A stretch of 31,378 nucleotides of DNA from Caldilineaceae bacterium (GCA_020634755.1 JACKBC010000061.1:1-31378); one strand, 5' to 3'; positions 13,472-23,297 are shown, numbered from the stretch's first letter. Numbers and translations are program-made. Notes: generated by a model from the letters alone, not told the origin.

Positions 13472-16294
13472 ATGCGCTACGCCGAAACCGTTGTAAATAT
13501 CCCCATCCGGCGCACCTTTAGTCGCCGCTATACTGACGCCGCGGCCCCACCGCCAGAGATTCTGGATCTGCCCGAGCCCGATCTGGCAGCCGAATTGGAC
13601 GAGGGCGCGCCCGTGCGCATTTCTAGCCGCCGCGCCCAAAGCGCCAAAGCCCAAGATGCTGATCCATATGAGGGGCTGCAAACATACCACTATCACATCC
13701 CCACCGAGCTGCTAGGTAAAGTAGCGGCCGGACATCTGGTCTGGGTGCCATTTGGACACCAGGAAGTGCAGGGAATTGTTGTGCGCCTGAGCGATAACGC
13801 GCCCGTGGAGACCAAGCCGCTCCTGCGTTTGGCCCGTCGTGAGCCAATCCTCACGCCGCCCCAGCTTGCCCTGGCCGCCTGGATTGCCGATTACTATCTG
13901 GCTTCTTTTGTAAATGCCATTAAGCTTTTTCTACCGCCTGGTCTGTTAACGCGCACCAAGAAAGATGGCTCGCAAACTCAAGCCAAAGCCAAACGCGAAT
14001 TACAGATAGAACTCATGGCCGATGATGCAGCCATTGCCACGCGACTGCCCACCTTGGGCCGCGACAGTGCCCAGGCCGCGGTGCTCAGCTGGCTGATGGC
14101 GCATGGCGACGCGCCCATAGCCGAACGTGCACTCATGACGGCGTGCGATTTACGCTCCAACAGCACCATTCGCACGCTGCTCGCCAAAGGCATTTTGGCC
14201 GCAGCAGAAGCCCCGACAGGCGCGGGAGGTCAATGGGTGCGGCTGGCGTTGGAGCCCAATGCGGCCGGTCAGGCGCTGCTTGAATTGCGCGGCGCCGCCA
14301 AATTTCTGCCGCTGTTGACGGCCCTGCAAGCAGCAGAGACGCCGCTCTGGAAAAGTGAACTCTATGCGCGCGCCGATGCCGACCTCAATATGCTGCGCAC
14401 GCTGCAAAAAGCCGGCCTCATCCGCCTGACCGAGCGCGTGCGCTTCCGCGATCCTCTCGCCGGCCAGAACTATCGCCGCACCACGCCTCCCCCGCTCACC
14501 AGCGATCAGGCGCGCGTGTGGCAGACAATTGCCGAACAGGCCTTTGGCAAGCGCGCCCATGCCGTGGCGCAATCTGCCCATCAATTTCTGCTCCACGGCG
14601 TAACCGGCAGCGGCAAGACCGAAATCTATCTCCGCACCATTGAGCAGACATTGCAAGCGGGCCGCCAGGCCATTGTGCTTGTGCCTGAAATTGCGCTGAC
14701 GCCGCAGACCGTAGCCCGCTTTGCCGGCCGCTTTCCCGACCGCGTTACCGTGATTCACTCAGAGCTGAGCCAAGGCGAGCGCTATGACGTGTGGCGAGCC
14801 GTGCGCGACGGCGAATATGACGTGGTGATTGGCCCGCGCAGTGCGCTCTTTGCGCCTTTGCCTCGCCTGGGGCTCATTATTTTGGATGAAGAGCATGAAA
14901 CTTCCTACAAGCAAAATGCCGAAGCTTGGGGCAGCCACACTGTTTTTTATGATGCCCGCCTGGTGGCACAGCAGCTGGCGGCGCTGACCAACAGCGTGCT
15001 TATTTTTGGCAGCGCCACGCCCAGCTTGGAAGCCTATTTTGCCGCGGTTGGCGATGACGACATAAGCGACCATACTGTGGGCGTGCGTGAATTAAACGAT
15101 GATACAGAGCGTGGCGCCGAACAGCGCGCACATCCGGCCCAAAATGGCTGGACGCTTTTAGAAATGCCGCGGCGCGTTTTGGGTCATCGCGCCCTGCCGG
15201 CCAGCGACACAGTGACGGCTGGCGCTGTAGACAGCCCGCCGACAGAGACGGTCTATGCAGAGCTACCGCCCGTGGAACTCATCGATATGCGGCAAGAGCT
15301 GCGCGCTGGCAATCGCAGCATTTTTAGCCGCGCATTACAGAGCGAGCTGCACGCCACGCTGGACGCCAACGAGCAGGCCATCCTCTTTCTCAATCGCCGC
15401 GGCGCCCGCACATTTGTAATGTGTCGTGATTGTGGTCACGTCCAATCTTGCCCCCGCTGCGATACGCCGCTTACCTATCACGAAAACGCCAGCGTCCTGG
15501 TCTGCCACCATTGCAATCAACGCGCGGAGATTCCCCAAGTTTGTGATGAGTGTCAGAGCAAACGCATCAAGTATTTTGGCAGCGGCACCCAGCGCGTCGA
15601 GGATCTGGTGGGCGAAATTGCCCCGCGCGCCCGTCTGCTGCGCTGGGATGCCGATACCACGGGCGCCAAGGGCAGCCATGAAGCGATATTGCGCCGCTTT
15701 GCCAACCGCGAGGCTAATGTGCTAGTGGGTACGCAGATGATTGCCAAAGGGTTGGATCTGCCCATGGTGACGCTGGTGGGGGTGATCTCCGCGGACACCG
15801 GTCTCTATTTGCCGGACTTCCGCAGCGCCGAGCGCACCTTTCAGCTGCTCACGCAGGTTGCAGGCCGGGCCGGGCGCAGCGAACGGGGCGGCCGCGTGGT
15901 GATCCAAACGTACACGCCCGAGCATTACGCCATTCGGGCCGCGGCCCAACACGATTACCACGCCTTTTATCAACGTGAAATTGCCTTTCGCCGTGAGCAC
16001 AGCTATCCGCCCACCATGCGGCTGCTGCGGCTGGTCTATTGGGACAAGAAGCTGGAAAAAGCACAGCAAGCCGCTGAAGAGATGGCGAACCTGCTGCGCC
16101 ATCGCGTGCAGGCTTTGGGTATGGGCGCAGCCCACACCGATGTGGCCGGTCCTGCCCCGGCCTTTTTTGCGCGGTTCCGCGGGTACTATCGCTGGCAGGT
16201 GCTGGTGCGCGGCGTCGACCCCGCGCGCTTGCTGCGCGGCCAGCCCATTCCATTTGGCTGGCGCGTCGATGTAGACCCCATGAGCATGTTGTGA
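13472..16294 (+). CDS. priA: Primosomal replication restart helicase PriA
   Basis: 940 residues, well above the usual 730-830. The 3'-end-binding domain begins VVNIPIRRTF and resumes with YHYHIPTELLGKVAAGHLVWVPFG after about 50 extra residues (near 17-68). Walker A VTGSGKT is near 377-383, DEEH Walker B at 472-475, and GSATPS the next motif. A second insertion of about 50 residues lies near 525-590. The zinc module has eight cysteines: C651, C654, C660, C663, C678, C681, C691, C694. Later helicase motifs GTQMIAKGLDLP and QVAGRAGR are intact. PriA reloads the replicative helicase at stalled forks. The ATG at 13472 directly follows in-frame stops, and a very strong terminator follows the gene. 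Confidence 0.96.
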   Translation: MRYAETVVNIPIRRTFSRRYTDAAAPPPEILDLPEPDLAAELDEGAPVRISSRRAQSAKAQDADPYEGLQTYHYHIPTELLGKVAAGHLVWVPFGHQEVQGIVVRLSDNAPVETKPLLRLARREPILTPPQLALAAWIADYYLASFVNAIKLFLPPGLLTRTKKDGSQTQAKAKRELQIELMADDAAIATRLPTLGRDSAQAAVLSWLMAHGDAPIAERALMTACDLRSNSTIRTLLAKGILAAAEAPTGAGGQWVRLALEPNAAGQALLELRGAAKFLPLLTALQAAETPLWKSELYARADADLNMLRTLQKAGLIRLTERVRFRDPLAGQNYRRTTPPPLTSDQARVWQTIAEQAFGKRAHAVAQSAHQFLLHGVTGSGKTEIYLRTIEQTLQAGRQAIVLVPEIALTPQTVARFAGRFPDRVTVIHSELSQGERYDVWRAVRDGEYDVVIGPRSALFAPLPRLGLIILDEEHETSYKQNAEAWGSHTVFYDARLVAQQLAALTNSVLIFGSATPSLEAYFAAVGDDDISDHTVGVRELNDDTERGAEQRAHPAQNGWTLLEMPRRVLGHRALPASDTVTAGAVDSPPTETVYAELPPVELIDMRQELRAGNRSIFSRALQSELHATLDANEQAILFLNRRGARTFVMCRDCGHVQSCPRCDTPLTYHENASVLVCHHCNQRAEIPQVCDECQSKRIKYFGSGTQRVEDLVGEIAPRARLLRWDADTTGAKGSHEAILRRFANREANVLVGTQMIAKGLDLPMVTLVGVISADTGLYLPDFRSAERTFQLLTQVAGRAGRSERGGRVVIQTYTPEHYAIRAAAQHDYHAFYQREIAFRREHSYPPTMRLLRLVYWDKKLEKAQQAAEEMANLLRHRVQALGMGAAHTDVAGPAPAFFARFRGYYRWQVLVRGVDPARLLRGQPIPFGWRVDVDPMSML

Positions 16295-16309
16295 GTATAT
16301 GATAAATGG

Positions 16310-16350
16310 CAACAAAAAAGCGGCGTGGAATCCACGCCGCTTTTTTGTTG
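16310..16350. terminator. Strong bidirectional intrinsic terminator after priA
   Basis: A perfect 20-bp-arm inverted repeat around a single central base: CAACAAAAAAGCGG... to ...CCGCTTTTTTGTTG. The GC core (CGGCGTGGA/TCCACGCCG) is flanked by A6 and T6 tracts, so it works in either direction. It starts 16 bases after the priA stop. Confidence 0.93.
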
Positions 16351-16540
16351 CGCTGCTACTTTAACTGAGGGGAGTGCATAATGCGCTGCTCGAGTGGAAA
16401 TGGTTCGTGGCCCCGCGTGCGACGCACGACCCGCCAAGCCGGCTGCATTACGGCTGTTCTGCTGGGCAGTGCGACGCACGCTAGCCCGCCCTTACCCGAC
16501 TGAATTATTTATGCATACCCCTCACTTTAACTTGTAGCGC
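16350..16540. mobile_element. 191-bp element with imperfect terminal inverted repeats (MITE-like or structured)
   Basis: The left end (16350-16381, GCGCTGCTACTTTAACTG...) and the reverse complement of the right end (about 16509-16540) agree at about 25 of 32 positions, including GTGAGGGG/CTGAGGGG and TGCATAA. Inside, the perfect palindrome CGTGCG-A-CGCACG occurs at about 16416-16428, and a second nearly identical GTGCGACGCACG at about 16470-16481. No gene is present. No clear target-site duplication is visible, so mobility is only suggested. Confidence 0.45.
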
Positions 16541-16550
16541 GATTGTATCT

Positions 16551-16617
16551 GTTACCAGTACACCGCAACAGTGTTGGCGATCTAGGCGTGCGTAGATGTT
16601 GCCGTTGCGATCGTAAC
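16551..16617 (-). repeat. Dispersed intergenic repeat, copy D
   Basis: Read on the - strand it contains CACGCCTAGATCGCC / AACACTGTTGCGG / TGTACTGG, matching copies A, B and C. On the + strand it is bounded by GTTAC...GCAAC and GTTGC...GTAAC, a short terminal inversion, and includes GATCGTAAC, like the GATCGCAAT end of copies A and B. Confidence 0.65.
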
Positions 16618-16672
16618 TATCCAGCCCCCCTCCTAAATCCTCCCCCCACGCGGTGGAGGGAGGACTTGCCGT

Positions 16673-16762
16673 CTCGTCAACGCAAAGGTTTCGATAGTCG
16701 AAATCTCTGCGTTGACGAGGTGACGGCTCCCCTCTCCACCTAAGCTGTGCTTAGGTGGAGAG
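16673..16762. repeat. Pair of strong hairpins downstream of the surface-protein gene
   Basis: CTCGTCAACGCA (16673-16684) pairs with TGCGTTGACGAG (16708-16719), with an inner GTTTCGA/TCGAAAT stem. CTCTCCACCTAAG (16732-16744) pairs perfectly with CTTAGGTGGAGAG (16750-16762) over five bases. They lie 41-130 bases beyond the leftward stop at 16803. There is no U-tract, so they may be 3'-end protecting structures or an intergenic repeat rather than classical terminators. Confidence 0.6.
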
Positions 16763-16802
16763 GGTGGGGCAGAGGCCTGAATAGTTACTTGCGATTTACT
16801 AA

Positions 16803-19800
16803 TTACCGAATGGCAAGTGGCAAATACATAAAGTTATCGAAGGCAGAGCCAGGCTCCTGGCCTTCGTCCAACCCGGTGGGACCAGATACAAAGCCAAAGT
16901 CCACAGTCAAGTTAGAGTTGTCATCGGTCGATTGCCCATCAATTGAGTCTTTGTCTGGCTCATTCATGGGTTCAGTAAAGAAGATCAGATCGACTGGATT
17001 GGTGCATACGCCATTTACGGCGGGATCGGGTCCGTTCACACCGTTATCATTGGAGTCACCATCATCATTGGGATTCCCCTCGCTGGTGGTGGTGCTGCCG
17101 AGGCCAGCCAGCGGACCACCCGTAGCAAAGTTACTACCATCCACACAGACAATGTACTGACCCGGCAGCAGATCTTCAAATCGATAGTAGCCACCGGCAT
17201 CCGTTGTTGTCGTCATCGGGTTGCCGGACGAGTCGATCACGGGCACGCCCGTTGCGTCATACAGGCTTAGCACCACATCGGGGATGCCAGCCTCGGTGCC
17301 GTTGATCTCGCCATCGCCGCGCGTACCGCCGCCGACACCGTTATCCAGCCACACGCGGTTGCCCAAGTCCATATTGGGCAACAGACCAAAGTCCACGGTG
17401 AGATTGGTGTTTACATCCAAAATGTCGCTACCAGCCGTGTTCGGGTCAGGTTCGTTCAACGGCTCGGAATCGAAGGTCAGCGTGACCACTTCGCTGCAAA
17501 TGCCGTTGACCGCGGGTTGCGAATTGTCGATACCATTGTCATTGGAATCGCCATCATCGTTGGGATTCGGCTCGCTGGTTGTGGTGCTGCGCATATCGGC
17601 CAGTGGTCCACCGGCCGCAAAGTTGCTGGCATCCAGACAGACAATGTAGTTTCCGGGTGGGATATTATCAAAGCGATAATATCCATCCGCATCGGTTGTC
17701 GCCATGCGCGGCTGACCATCGGTACCCAGTACCACGTCACCGGAACCATTCAGCAGGTTCACCTTGACGTTGGCAATCCCCACCTCGTCACCATTAATTT
17801 CACCATCATCCAGCACACCGCCGGCGCCATTGCCAATGTCGAGCCAAACGCGGTTTCCTAGGCTCATGGAGGGCACCGTAAGGCGCTCGGGATCATGATC
17901 GTCTTCGTCATCGCCGGGATTACGCTTGTGATCCTCGTTGACTACGTTGTCCTTGGGCGTGCCGTCGTTATTGCGATCCTGGTCCGGCGTCGAATCCTTA
18001 TCGGTCGGCTTGCGGCCTTGCTCATCATGATGGTTGCTGATCTCCGCCAGGTTGACCAGATCACCAGGCTGCACGTTGGGATTCACCGTAAACACAATGT
18101 CTACCGTGGTCGTAACGCCCGGATTGAGCGGCCCCGGAATGGTGCGCGTGACCAAATCACCGCTGCCATTCCAGTTGGCGTCGGCCAGCGTCAAACCGGT
18201 AGGAATGTAATCGGTGACCTCAATATCAGTGGCCGTAATCGTGCCCTGATTGAGTACTTGGATCGTAAAGGTAACGGTATCGCCGGGCTCCACCGTACGC
18301 GACTGGCCGGCGCCCAACACCTTACGCAACGCCAGATCAAAGACCGGGTTACAGAAGTGGCTGGGATCCGTGTCGCTATCACCCGGAATGGTTACGGTAG
18401 CCAAGTTCGCGTATGTTTCACGCGGGCCAGATACGCTGCCCCCCACGGGGTTACAGCCATCCACAATGGTCATGTTCACAGTCTGTGTCGCATCCGTCAG
18501 ATCGGGTGCGATCTGTTGCACGGTAAAGGTCCACGACTCTGCGGGGGCCAAAATGGCATTGCCATCGCCGTTATCGGCAAAGGTGACATTGGGCTGCACC
18601 ACACCATTTACCATAATGGCGCCGATGATGTCATCCGTCACCGAAATGTCGGTCTGTGCAATATCAACCAGGCTGTCGTTGGTAACAATGTAGCTCCAGA
18701 TCACCGGATCGCCGGGGGCAATCACGGGAACGTCGGCATCATTGGCGCCATCCGCCTGGTTGCCATTGGTCAACTTTTCAATGTCAATGCCCGGGCTGGG
18801 ATTGCAGAAGTGGCTGGGATCGCTATCGGTGCCGCCCGGAATGGTGACTGTACCAATGTTGGCATAGGTTTCACGCGGGCCGGGGACGGCGCCGCCGGTG
18901 GGATTACAGCCATCCACAATGGTGAGATTCACCGTTTGCGCTGGGTCGGACAGATCGGGCGCGGTGCTTGACACGGTCAGCGTCCAAGCCTCGGCCGGAG
19001 CCAATACCGCATCCCCATCACCATGATCGGCCAAGGTCACATTGGGCTGCAACACGCCGGCCACCATCAGGTTGCCGATAATGTCATCAGCCACCGTAAT
19101 GTCGCTCTGCGGAATCGAAACCAGGCTGTTGTTGGTGACAATGTAGCTCCAAGTGACTGGATCGCCCGGCGCAATTTCCGGTACGTCAGCATCGTTGGCG
19201 CCATCGGCCTGATTGCCATTGGTCAATTTTTCAATGTCGATGCCTGGCCGCGGATTACAGAAGTGGCTGGGATCGCTATCACTGTCTCCGGGAATGGTCA
19301 CCGTGGCAATATTCGCATACGTGGCTCGCGCGCCAGGAGTGGGCTGCTGTGTAGGATTACAGCCATCCACAATGACCATGCCACCCGTCTGTGCAGGGTC
19401 GGTCAGGTCGGGCGCGGTGCTGACCACAGTAAAGGTCCAGGTATCGGTTGGGTCCAGCGCCGTATCTGGCTCATTGGCAAAGGTTACGTTGGGCTGCACC
19501 ACGCCGGCCACCATGAGATCGCCAACAATGTCATCGGTCACCGTGATCAGGTTACGGGCGACAGCGGTTGTGCCATCATTGGTCACAATATAGGTCCAAG
19601 TGACTGGATCGCCCGGCGCAATTTCCGGTACGTCCGGATCATTGGCCCCATCCGCCTGGTTGCCATTGGTCAACTTTTCAATGTCGATGCCTGGCACGTT
19701 ATTCACAAAGCCAAAGTCAAAATTATGGTTATTCTCGCCGGCAGCGCCTGTGCTAAAGAGCACGGCCGAATAGGCGCCGTCGGAAACACCATCAGAGTCA

Positions 19801-22157
19801 TTGAGGTCCAGCTTGTTATCGTTGCTGCTGATGCCAGTGGCATTGCTCAGTGCCGGTTCCAGACTGGCCAACACGGTCTGATTAAGCGGAATGCGCACCT
19901 GGAAGCCGGTTGTGTTGAGGACCAGACCAGTCACGTTGTAGATGGCGCTGGCGGTGCTGGTTCCAGTGGCAGATGAGAAGTAATATTGACCGGCCACGTC
20001 TGTTGTAGCCGTCGCCATGACCTGGCCAGCTCCGTCCACCAGTTCCACGGTGACGCCCACCAGCGGCGCCTCACCCGGGTCCTGAATGCCATCACCATCG
20101 CTGTCCAGCCACACATAGTTGCCCACTTCAATGGGCGCCGCATCACAAACAAGCTCCAGGTCGCCCAAACCAGCCGCTTTGGCAAAGGTGCCAACCACAT
20201 TGTCTGAATCGGGATAAATTTCATAGGAGCGGTTCAAAGCACCATCCACACTGTTGTGGAAGCGCACGCCGCCATTGCGCGGCTCGGGATCGTCTTGGCC
20301 TTCCGGCACATGGCGGACGGCGTCAAAATGATTGGCGGCCACCTCGCCCGAACCGGGCAATACGGCAACCGAACCTAGCGCGGTCTCATTGTGAACCAAC
20401 CCTCCGGGAGGACCGGGATCAAAGGCGTCGTTGAAATAGTACTCGCCGCCACCTGGCCCCTGATTGTTGGCTACATTAAACGGGCAACCAGCGCTGCCCT
20501 CCAACACATATGCGCCATTTACCTTGCATGCACGCAGCAAGTCACCACCGCTATGGGCATTGTACAGATTGCCGTCATTCGGATCGGTGCTGCGATTGTT
20601 GCGCCCGCCCACGTGCCCGGTACGGTCCACAAAGCCTAAAATCAATGAGCCATCGCTATCAAACTCAATGTCGCTCATGATGGGCTGTGGGTACATCAGC
20701 GTCACGCCGTCGATGGAAATCATGGCGTTGAAGTCGTCAATCCAGGGAAACCAGCCGGTACGCGTGGCAGAATCTAGTTTGCCTTCAGACACGATACCTT
20801 TGGGATAATCCAGCGCAAAGTCAAAAACATTCACAAACGTGTTGCCGGTTAGCCGCAGCACGTAAGCGTGCAGATCGGCCGGATTTTGCGAAGTTTGGGC
20901 CGAACAGACCACGCCCACATACACGTCGCCATCATGCACATCGACAGCCCACGGGCGGCTATCTTGCGGCGCCGGCACAGAAGAGATGCCCTCCGACTGG
21001 AGACAGCCGGGGTCAGGAATGGCCACCCGTGAGGAGACGCTTTTGGTGGCAATGTCCAACGTAATCAGTTCGCCATTATTGTTCAGATTGACAATATAGA
21101 GCGACTGCTCGTCTTCCGAAATATCCATGTCGCCCATGGCCATTTTGGCAATCAACGGCAAGACATTTGGATCTGTACTTGATGTACCCACGTTGGCCGG
21201 CAAAGCCGCCGTGCGCGGATCAGTACCCACATTGACGCCGGCAAGTGTGTTAAGGTCCACAAATTGCTGCACCACGGGCGCCGCCGGGTTACTATTATTA
21301 ATCGAATAAATGCCACCTGGCCCCAACGGACCAAAGCCCACATGGCGCTTGAGCACTGCCGCCGCAAAATAGGTTTGCGAAGAGCGCTGATAGGCTACGC
21401 CCCAGGCTGGACCCATTTGCGAATTGATGGCCAGCTTATCCGGCGCATTGGCGGCGCCAGCCCCCACGGTTGGGTAGTTAAACCACCAACCGTCTTCATT
21501 GTATGCCCAGGTCAGAAATACATCTGCCGTACCAGAATTGCCGCCCCCTAGCGGATCACCGCTGATAAAGCAGGTGGTGGCCAACTGCGGGTTATTGCCG
21601 CAGAAATCGCTGGGGTTATTAACGCCCAAATTCACAGTACAAGCAGCAGCGCTTACGAATTGGACCAGCGTCCCTGAACCAGTGCCGTATGGACCTGGCT
21701 GCAACCAGGCGGGCAGGCCGCTAAACTCGATGCGAGCGCCCCCACTGAGATTGGCCCCGGTAATGGCATAGCTGCCATCGGCCTGCGTAGTGGCCGAACC
21801 CAAAACCTGGTTGGCCGCGCCGTAGGCGGTCACGGTAATCGGCGTAACGCTGCCATCAAGCGCCGGTTCATTTGCATCCTTTATGCCGTTTGCATTGTAG
21901 TCGCGAAATACGACGCCACCCACATCGGTAGATGGATTACAGACGGCAAGTTGCGCCAGCTGGCTAAAGTCCGAACTAGCCATCACCGGGGGAGAATAAA
22001 TTAAGGCAAATAGAGCCAATACTGCTAATCCCATCCCACGCGCCAAAATGCCCGCAAGTTGGCTTAAGCCCACTTGTCCCCTCATCCTATTGGATTCTGT
22101 TGAAGAATAGACGGTATGAGCATCTATCCCCCAACGCTGTCTTTGTCCTCTTTTCAA
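16803..22157 (-). CDS. Giant modular secreted surface protein (SdrD B-like and DUF11-type repeats)
   Basis: 1784 residues from TTG at 22157, chosen because AAAGGAG lies seven bases upstream; the open frame runs 36 codons further to 22265 but those residues do not resemble a secretion signal. A basic start and hydrophobic stretch (GLAVLALFALIYSPPVMA) form a signal peptide. Domains: SdrD-like (about 66-175), a long region with propeller-like strands (180-665), SdrD_B with DSDGDGIQDPGE (from 678), three near-identical DUF11-type repeats of about 150 residues each beginning PGIDIEKLTNGNQADG (from about 819, 969, 1120), another DUF11 (from about 1270) with an Asp-rich linker, and two SdrD_B domains opening LGNRVWLD (from about 1432 and 1594). 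DxDxDG loops suggest Ca2+ binding. It ends FMYLPLAIR, a tail shared with the protein at 27472. Probably cell-surface or matrix protein; ligand unknown. Confidence 0.93.
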   Translation of the reverse strand: MKRGQRQRWGIDAHTVYSSTESNRMRGQVGLSQLAGILARGMGLAVLALFALIYSPPVMASSDFSQLAQLAVCNPSTDVGGVVFRDYNANGIKDANEPALDGSVTPITVTAYGAANQVLGSATTQADGSYAITGANLSGGARIEFSGLPAWLQPGPYGTGSGTLVQFVSAAACTVNLGVNNPSDFCGNNPQLATTCFISGDPLGGGNSGTADVFLTWAYNEDGWWFNYPTVGAGAANAPDKLAINSQMGPAWGVAYQRSSQTYFAAAVLKRHVGFGPLGPGGIYSINNSNPAAPVVQQFVDLNTLAGVNVGTDPRTAALPANVGTSSTDPNVLPLIAKMAMGDMDISEDEQSLYIVNLNNNGELITLDIATKSVSSRVAIPDPGCLQSEGISSVPAPQDSRPWAVDVHDGDVYVGVVCSAQTSQNPADLHAYVLRLTGNTFVNVFDFALDYPKGIVSEGKLDSATRTGWFPWIDDFNAMISIDGVTLMYPQPIMSDIEFDSDGSLILGFVDRTGHVGGRNNRSTDPNDGNLYNAHSGGDLLRACKVNGAYVLEGSAGCPFNVANNQGPGGGEYYFNDAFDPGPPGGLVHNETALGSVAVLPGSGEVAANHFDAVRHVPEGQDDPEPRNGGVRFHNSVDGALNRSYEIYPDSDNVVGTFAKAAGLGDLELVCDAAPIEVGNYVWLDSDGDGIQDPGEAPLVGVTVELVDGAGQVMATATTDVAGQYYFSSATGTSTASAIYNVTGLVLNTTGFQVRIPLNQTVLASLEPALSNATGISSNDNKLDLNDSDGVSDGAYSAVLFSTGAAGENNHNFDFGFVNNVPGIDIEKLTNGNQADGANDPDVPEIAPGDPVTWTYIVTNDGTTAVARNLITVTDDIVGDLMVAGVVQPNVTFANEPDTALDPTDTWTFTVVSTAPDLTDPAQTGGMVIVDGCNPTQQPTPGARATYANIATVTIPGDSDSDPSHFCNPRPGIDIEKLTNGNQADGANDADVPEIAPGDPVTWSYIVTNNSLVSIPQSDITVADDIIGNLMVAGVLQPNVTLADHGDGDAVLAPAEAWTLTVSSTAPDLSDPAQTVNLTIVDGCNPTGGAVPGPRETYANIGTVTIPGGTDSDPSHFCNPSPGIDIEKLTNGNQADGANDADVPVIAPGDPVIWSYIVTNDSLVDIAQTDISVTDDIIGAIMVNGVVQPNVTFADNGDGNAILAPAESWTFTVQQIAPDLTDATQTVNMTIVDGCNPVGGSVSGPRETYANLATVTIPGDSDTDPSHFCNPVFDLALRKVLGAGQSRTVEPGDTVTFTIQVLNQGTITATDIEVTDYIPTGLTLADANWNGSGDLVTRTIPGPLNPGVTTTVDIVFTVNPNVQPGDLVNLAEISNHHDEQGRKPTDKDSTPDQDRNNDGTPKDNVVNEDHKRNPGDDEDDHDPERLTVPSMSLGNRVWLDIGNGAGGVLDDGEINGDEVGIANVKVNLLNGSGDVVLGTDGQPRMATTDADGYYRFDNIPPGNYIVCLDASNFAAGGPLADMRSTTTSEPNPNDDGDSNDNGIDNSQPAVNGICSEVVTLTFDSEPLNEPDPNTAGSDILDVNTNLTVDFGLLPNMDLGNRVWLDNGVGGGTRGDGEINGTEAGIPDVVLSLYDATGVPVIDSSGNPMTTTTDAGGYYRFEDLLPGQYIVCVDGSNFATGGPLAGLGSTTTSEGNPNDDGDSNDNGVNGPDPAVNGVCTNPVDLIFFTEPMNEPDKDSIDGQSTDDNSNLTVDFGFVSGPTGLDEGQEPGSAFDNFMYLPLAIR
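18340..19700 (-). repeat. Three tandem coding repeats of about 450 bp in the surface-protein gene
   Basis: The marker strand ATGTC[GA]ATGCC[TC]GG begins at 19681, 19234 and 18781, spacings of 447 and 453 bp (149 and 151 codons). Nucleotide stretches such as GTGACTGGATCGCCCGGCG and TTGCCATTGGTCAA recur nearly unchanged, indicating recent duplication or gene conversion. Confidence 0.85.
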
Positions 22158-22268
22158 AATATACTCCTTTACATGTCGTGGTGCCGAATTGGTTGTTTTT
22201 CGGTGTACAGAAGGAAAAAGATGTATCATTCTTTGCGCGGAAATCTTGGCTCTCTTGTCTGGCAATGT

Positions 22269-22298
22269 CAGGTAAATAGATGTGCAGGTAAATAGATG
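22269..22298. repeat. Paired 14-bp direct repeats upstream of the surface-protein gene
   Basis: CAGGTAAATAGATG occurs at 22269-22282 and again at 22285-22298, two bases apart, so the copies are 16 bp from start to start. They lie about 110-140 bases upstream of the TTG start and could be a regulator site, though no regulator is known. Confidence 0.5.
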
Positions 22299-23212
22299 GC
22301 GGCGTCATTGCATAAGCAATGTCGATGGCACAATATTGCGCTCCGCGCGCATGATATCAACGTGGAAAGTCCAGCACTTTTGCCGATAACATTGAATAGA
22401 TTGGACAAATTGAGGGGGTGTTTGTCTGGAACAACGCGATTTGCATACCATGATGTCAATGACCGTGTTCACAAAGAGGTGATTAGTTATTTATGTACAC
22501 CGACTGGTTCCAAAAAGCATATGTTCAAACAATCTATCATGTAATAGCAAATACGCATTATTTGGACCACTGAACAATAACACAACAGCCCAAGCCGATA
22601 TATTACAGATTACAGTTAGCTTTCACAATATAACGTATTTTATTTGTAAATTGCAATAACGATTCAGTGCATAATTTAATATTGCTGTTTTTGCGTATGC
22701 AAAAGACCTGACGCACGTATTCTATCCGATGGGCGACTAATCGATAGCCACGTCAAAACGGCCAAACTTGCAGCCCCAACACTGTTGTAATATTCAAAAA
22801 CAATGTTCAAAATTACATGTGCCGCATATCTACACGCCTACTATAGCCCCGCTGGATTGCCAGGCTTGCATAGGTCTGAATCCATAAAAACCTACTACTA
22901 TTCAGAACGCGCAGCGAATATTTCAAATGCACATCAGGTGGAAAGCTTGACTTTTGGACCCGAGGCACCAAAAATGGTCCAAATATAATGCGTATTATTT
23001 GTTTATTATATAATAAATTGGCGAAATTCGATAAATGCTATATACAACTATTGGACGGGGATTGGAATGCCAAAGTGCTTTCATGTTGAGCCTCAATATC
23101 AAATGACATCATATGACCTATGCAGGCGTGACGTAAAATTGCCCGAGCAAACATATTGCTCTCTGTTGGCAATCTACGAGCGCTGCGTACGTCATGGGGG
23201 ATCTGTCTATAA

Positions 23213-23297
23213 TCAGTAGATCGCAATCGCCAGAGATAGAACCGGATTCAACAGACCAAACCGGCGCCTATTGCACCAATACCGCTGCGGTGTACGG
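23213..23297 (+). repeat. Dispersed intergenic repeat, copy B
   Basis: It begins TCAGTAGATCGCAAT exactly like copy A, and continues to GATTCAACAGACC, CGGCGCCTATTGCACC and AATACCGCTGCGGTGTAC, matching the core of the other copies. GATTCAACAGACC is shared with copy C. Confidence 0.7.

Noticed and set aside
16310..16350. Palindrome after priA as a mobile-element end
   Set aside because: The perfect GC core with flanking A and T tracts is fully explained as an intrinsic terminator.
17895..19976. Two long plus-strand open frames (358 and 317 codons) inside the giant surface-protein gene
   Set aside because: They lie antisense to the repeated DUF11 modules and repeat because the sense repeats do; no ribosome binding site or plausible protein features.
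22158..22265. Upstream ATG start (22265) for the giant surface protein
   Set aside because: The preceding 36 residues are polar and unlike a signal peptide; TTG at 22157 has AAAGGAG at proper distance.
22296..23226. Short open frames of 60-82 codons in the AT-rich gap
   Set aside because: No ribosome binding sites, no protein-like composition and no recognisable motif; length is as expected by chance.
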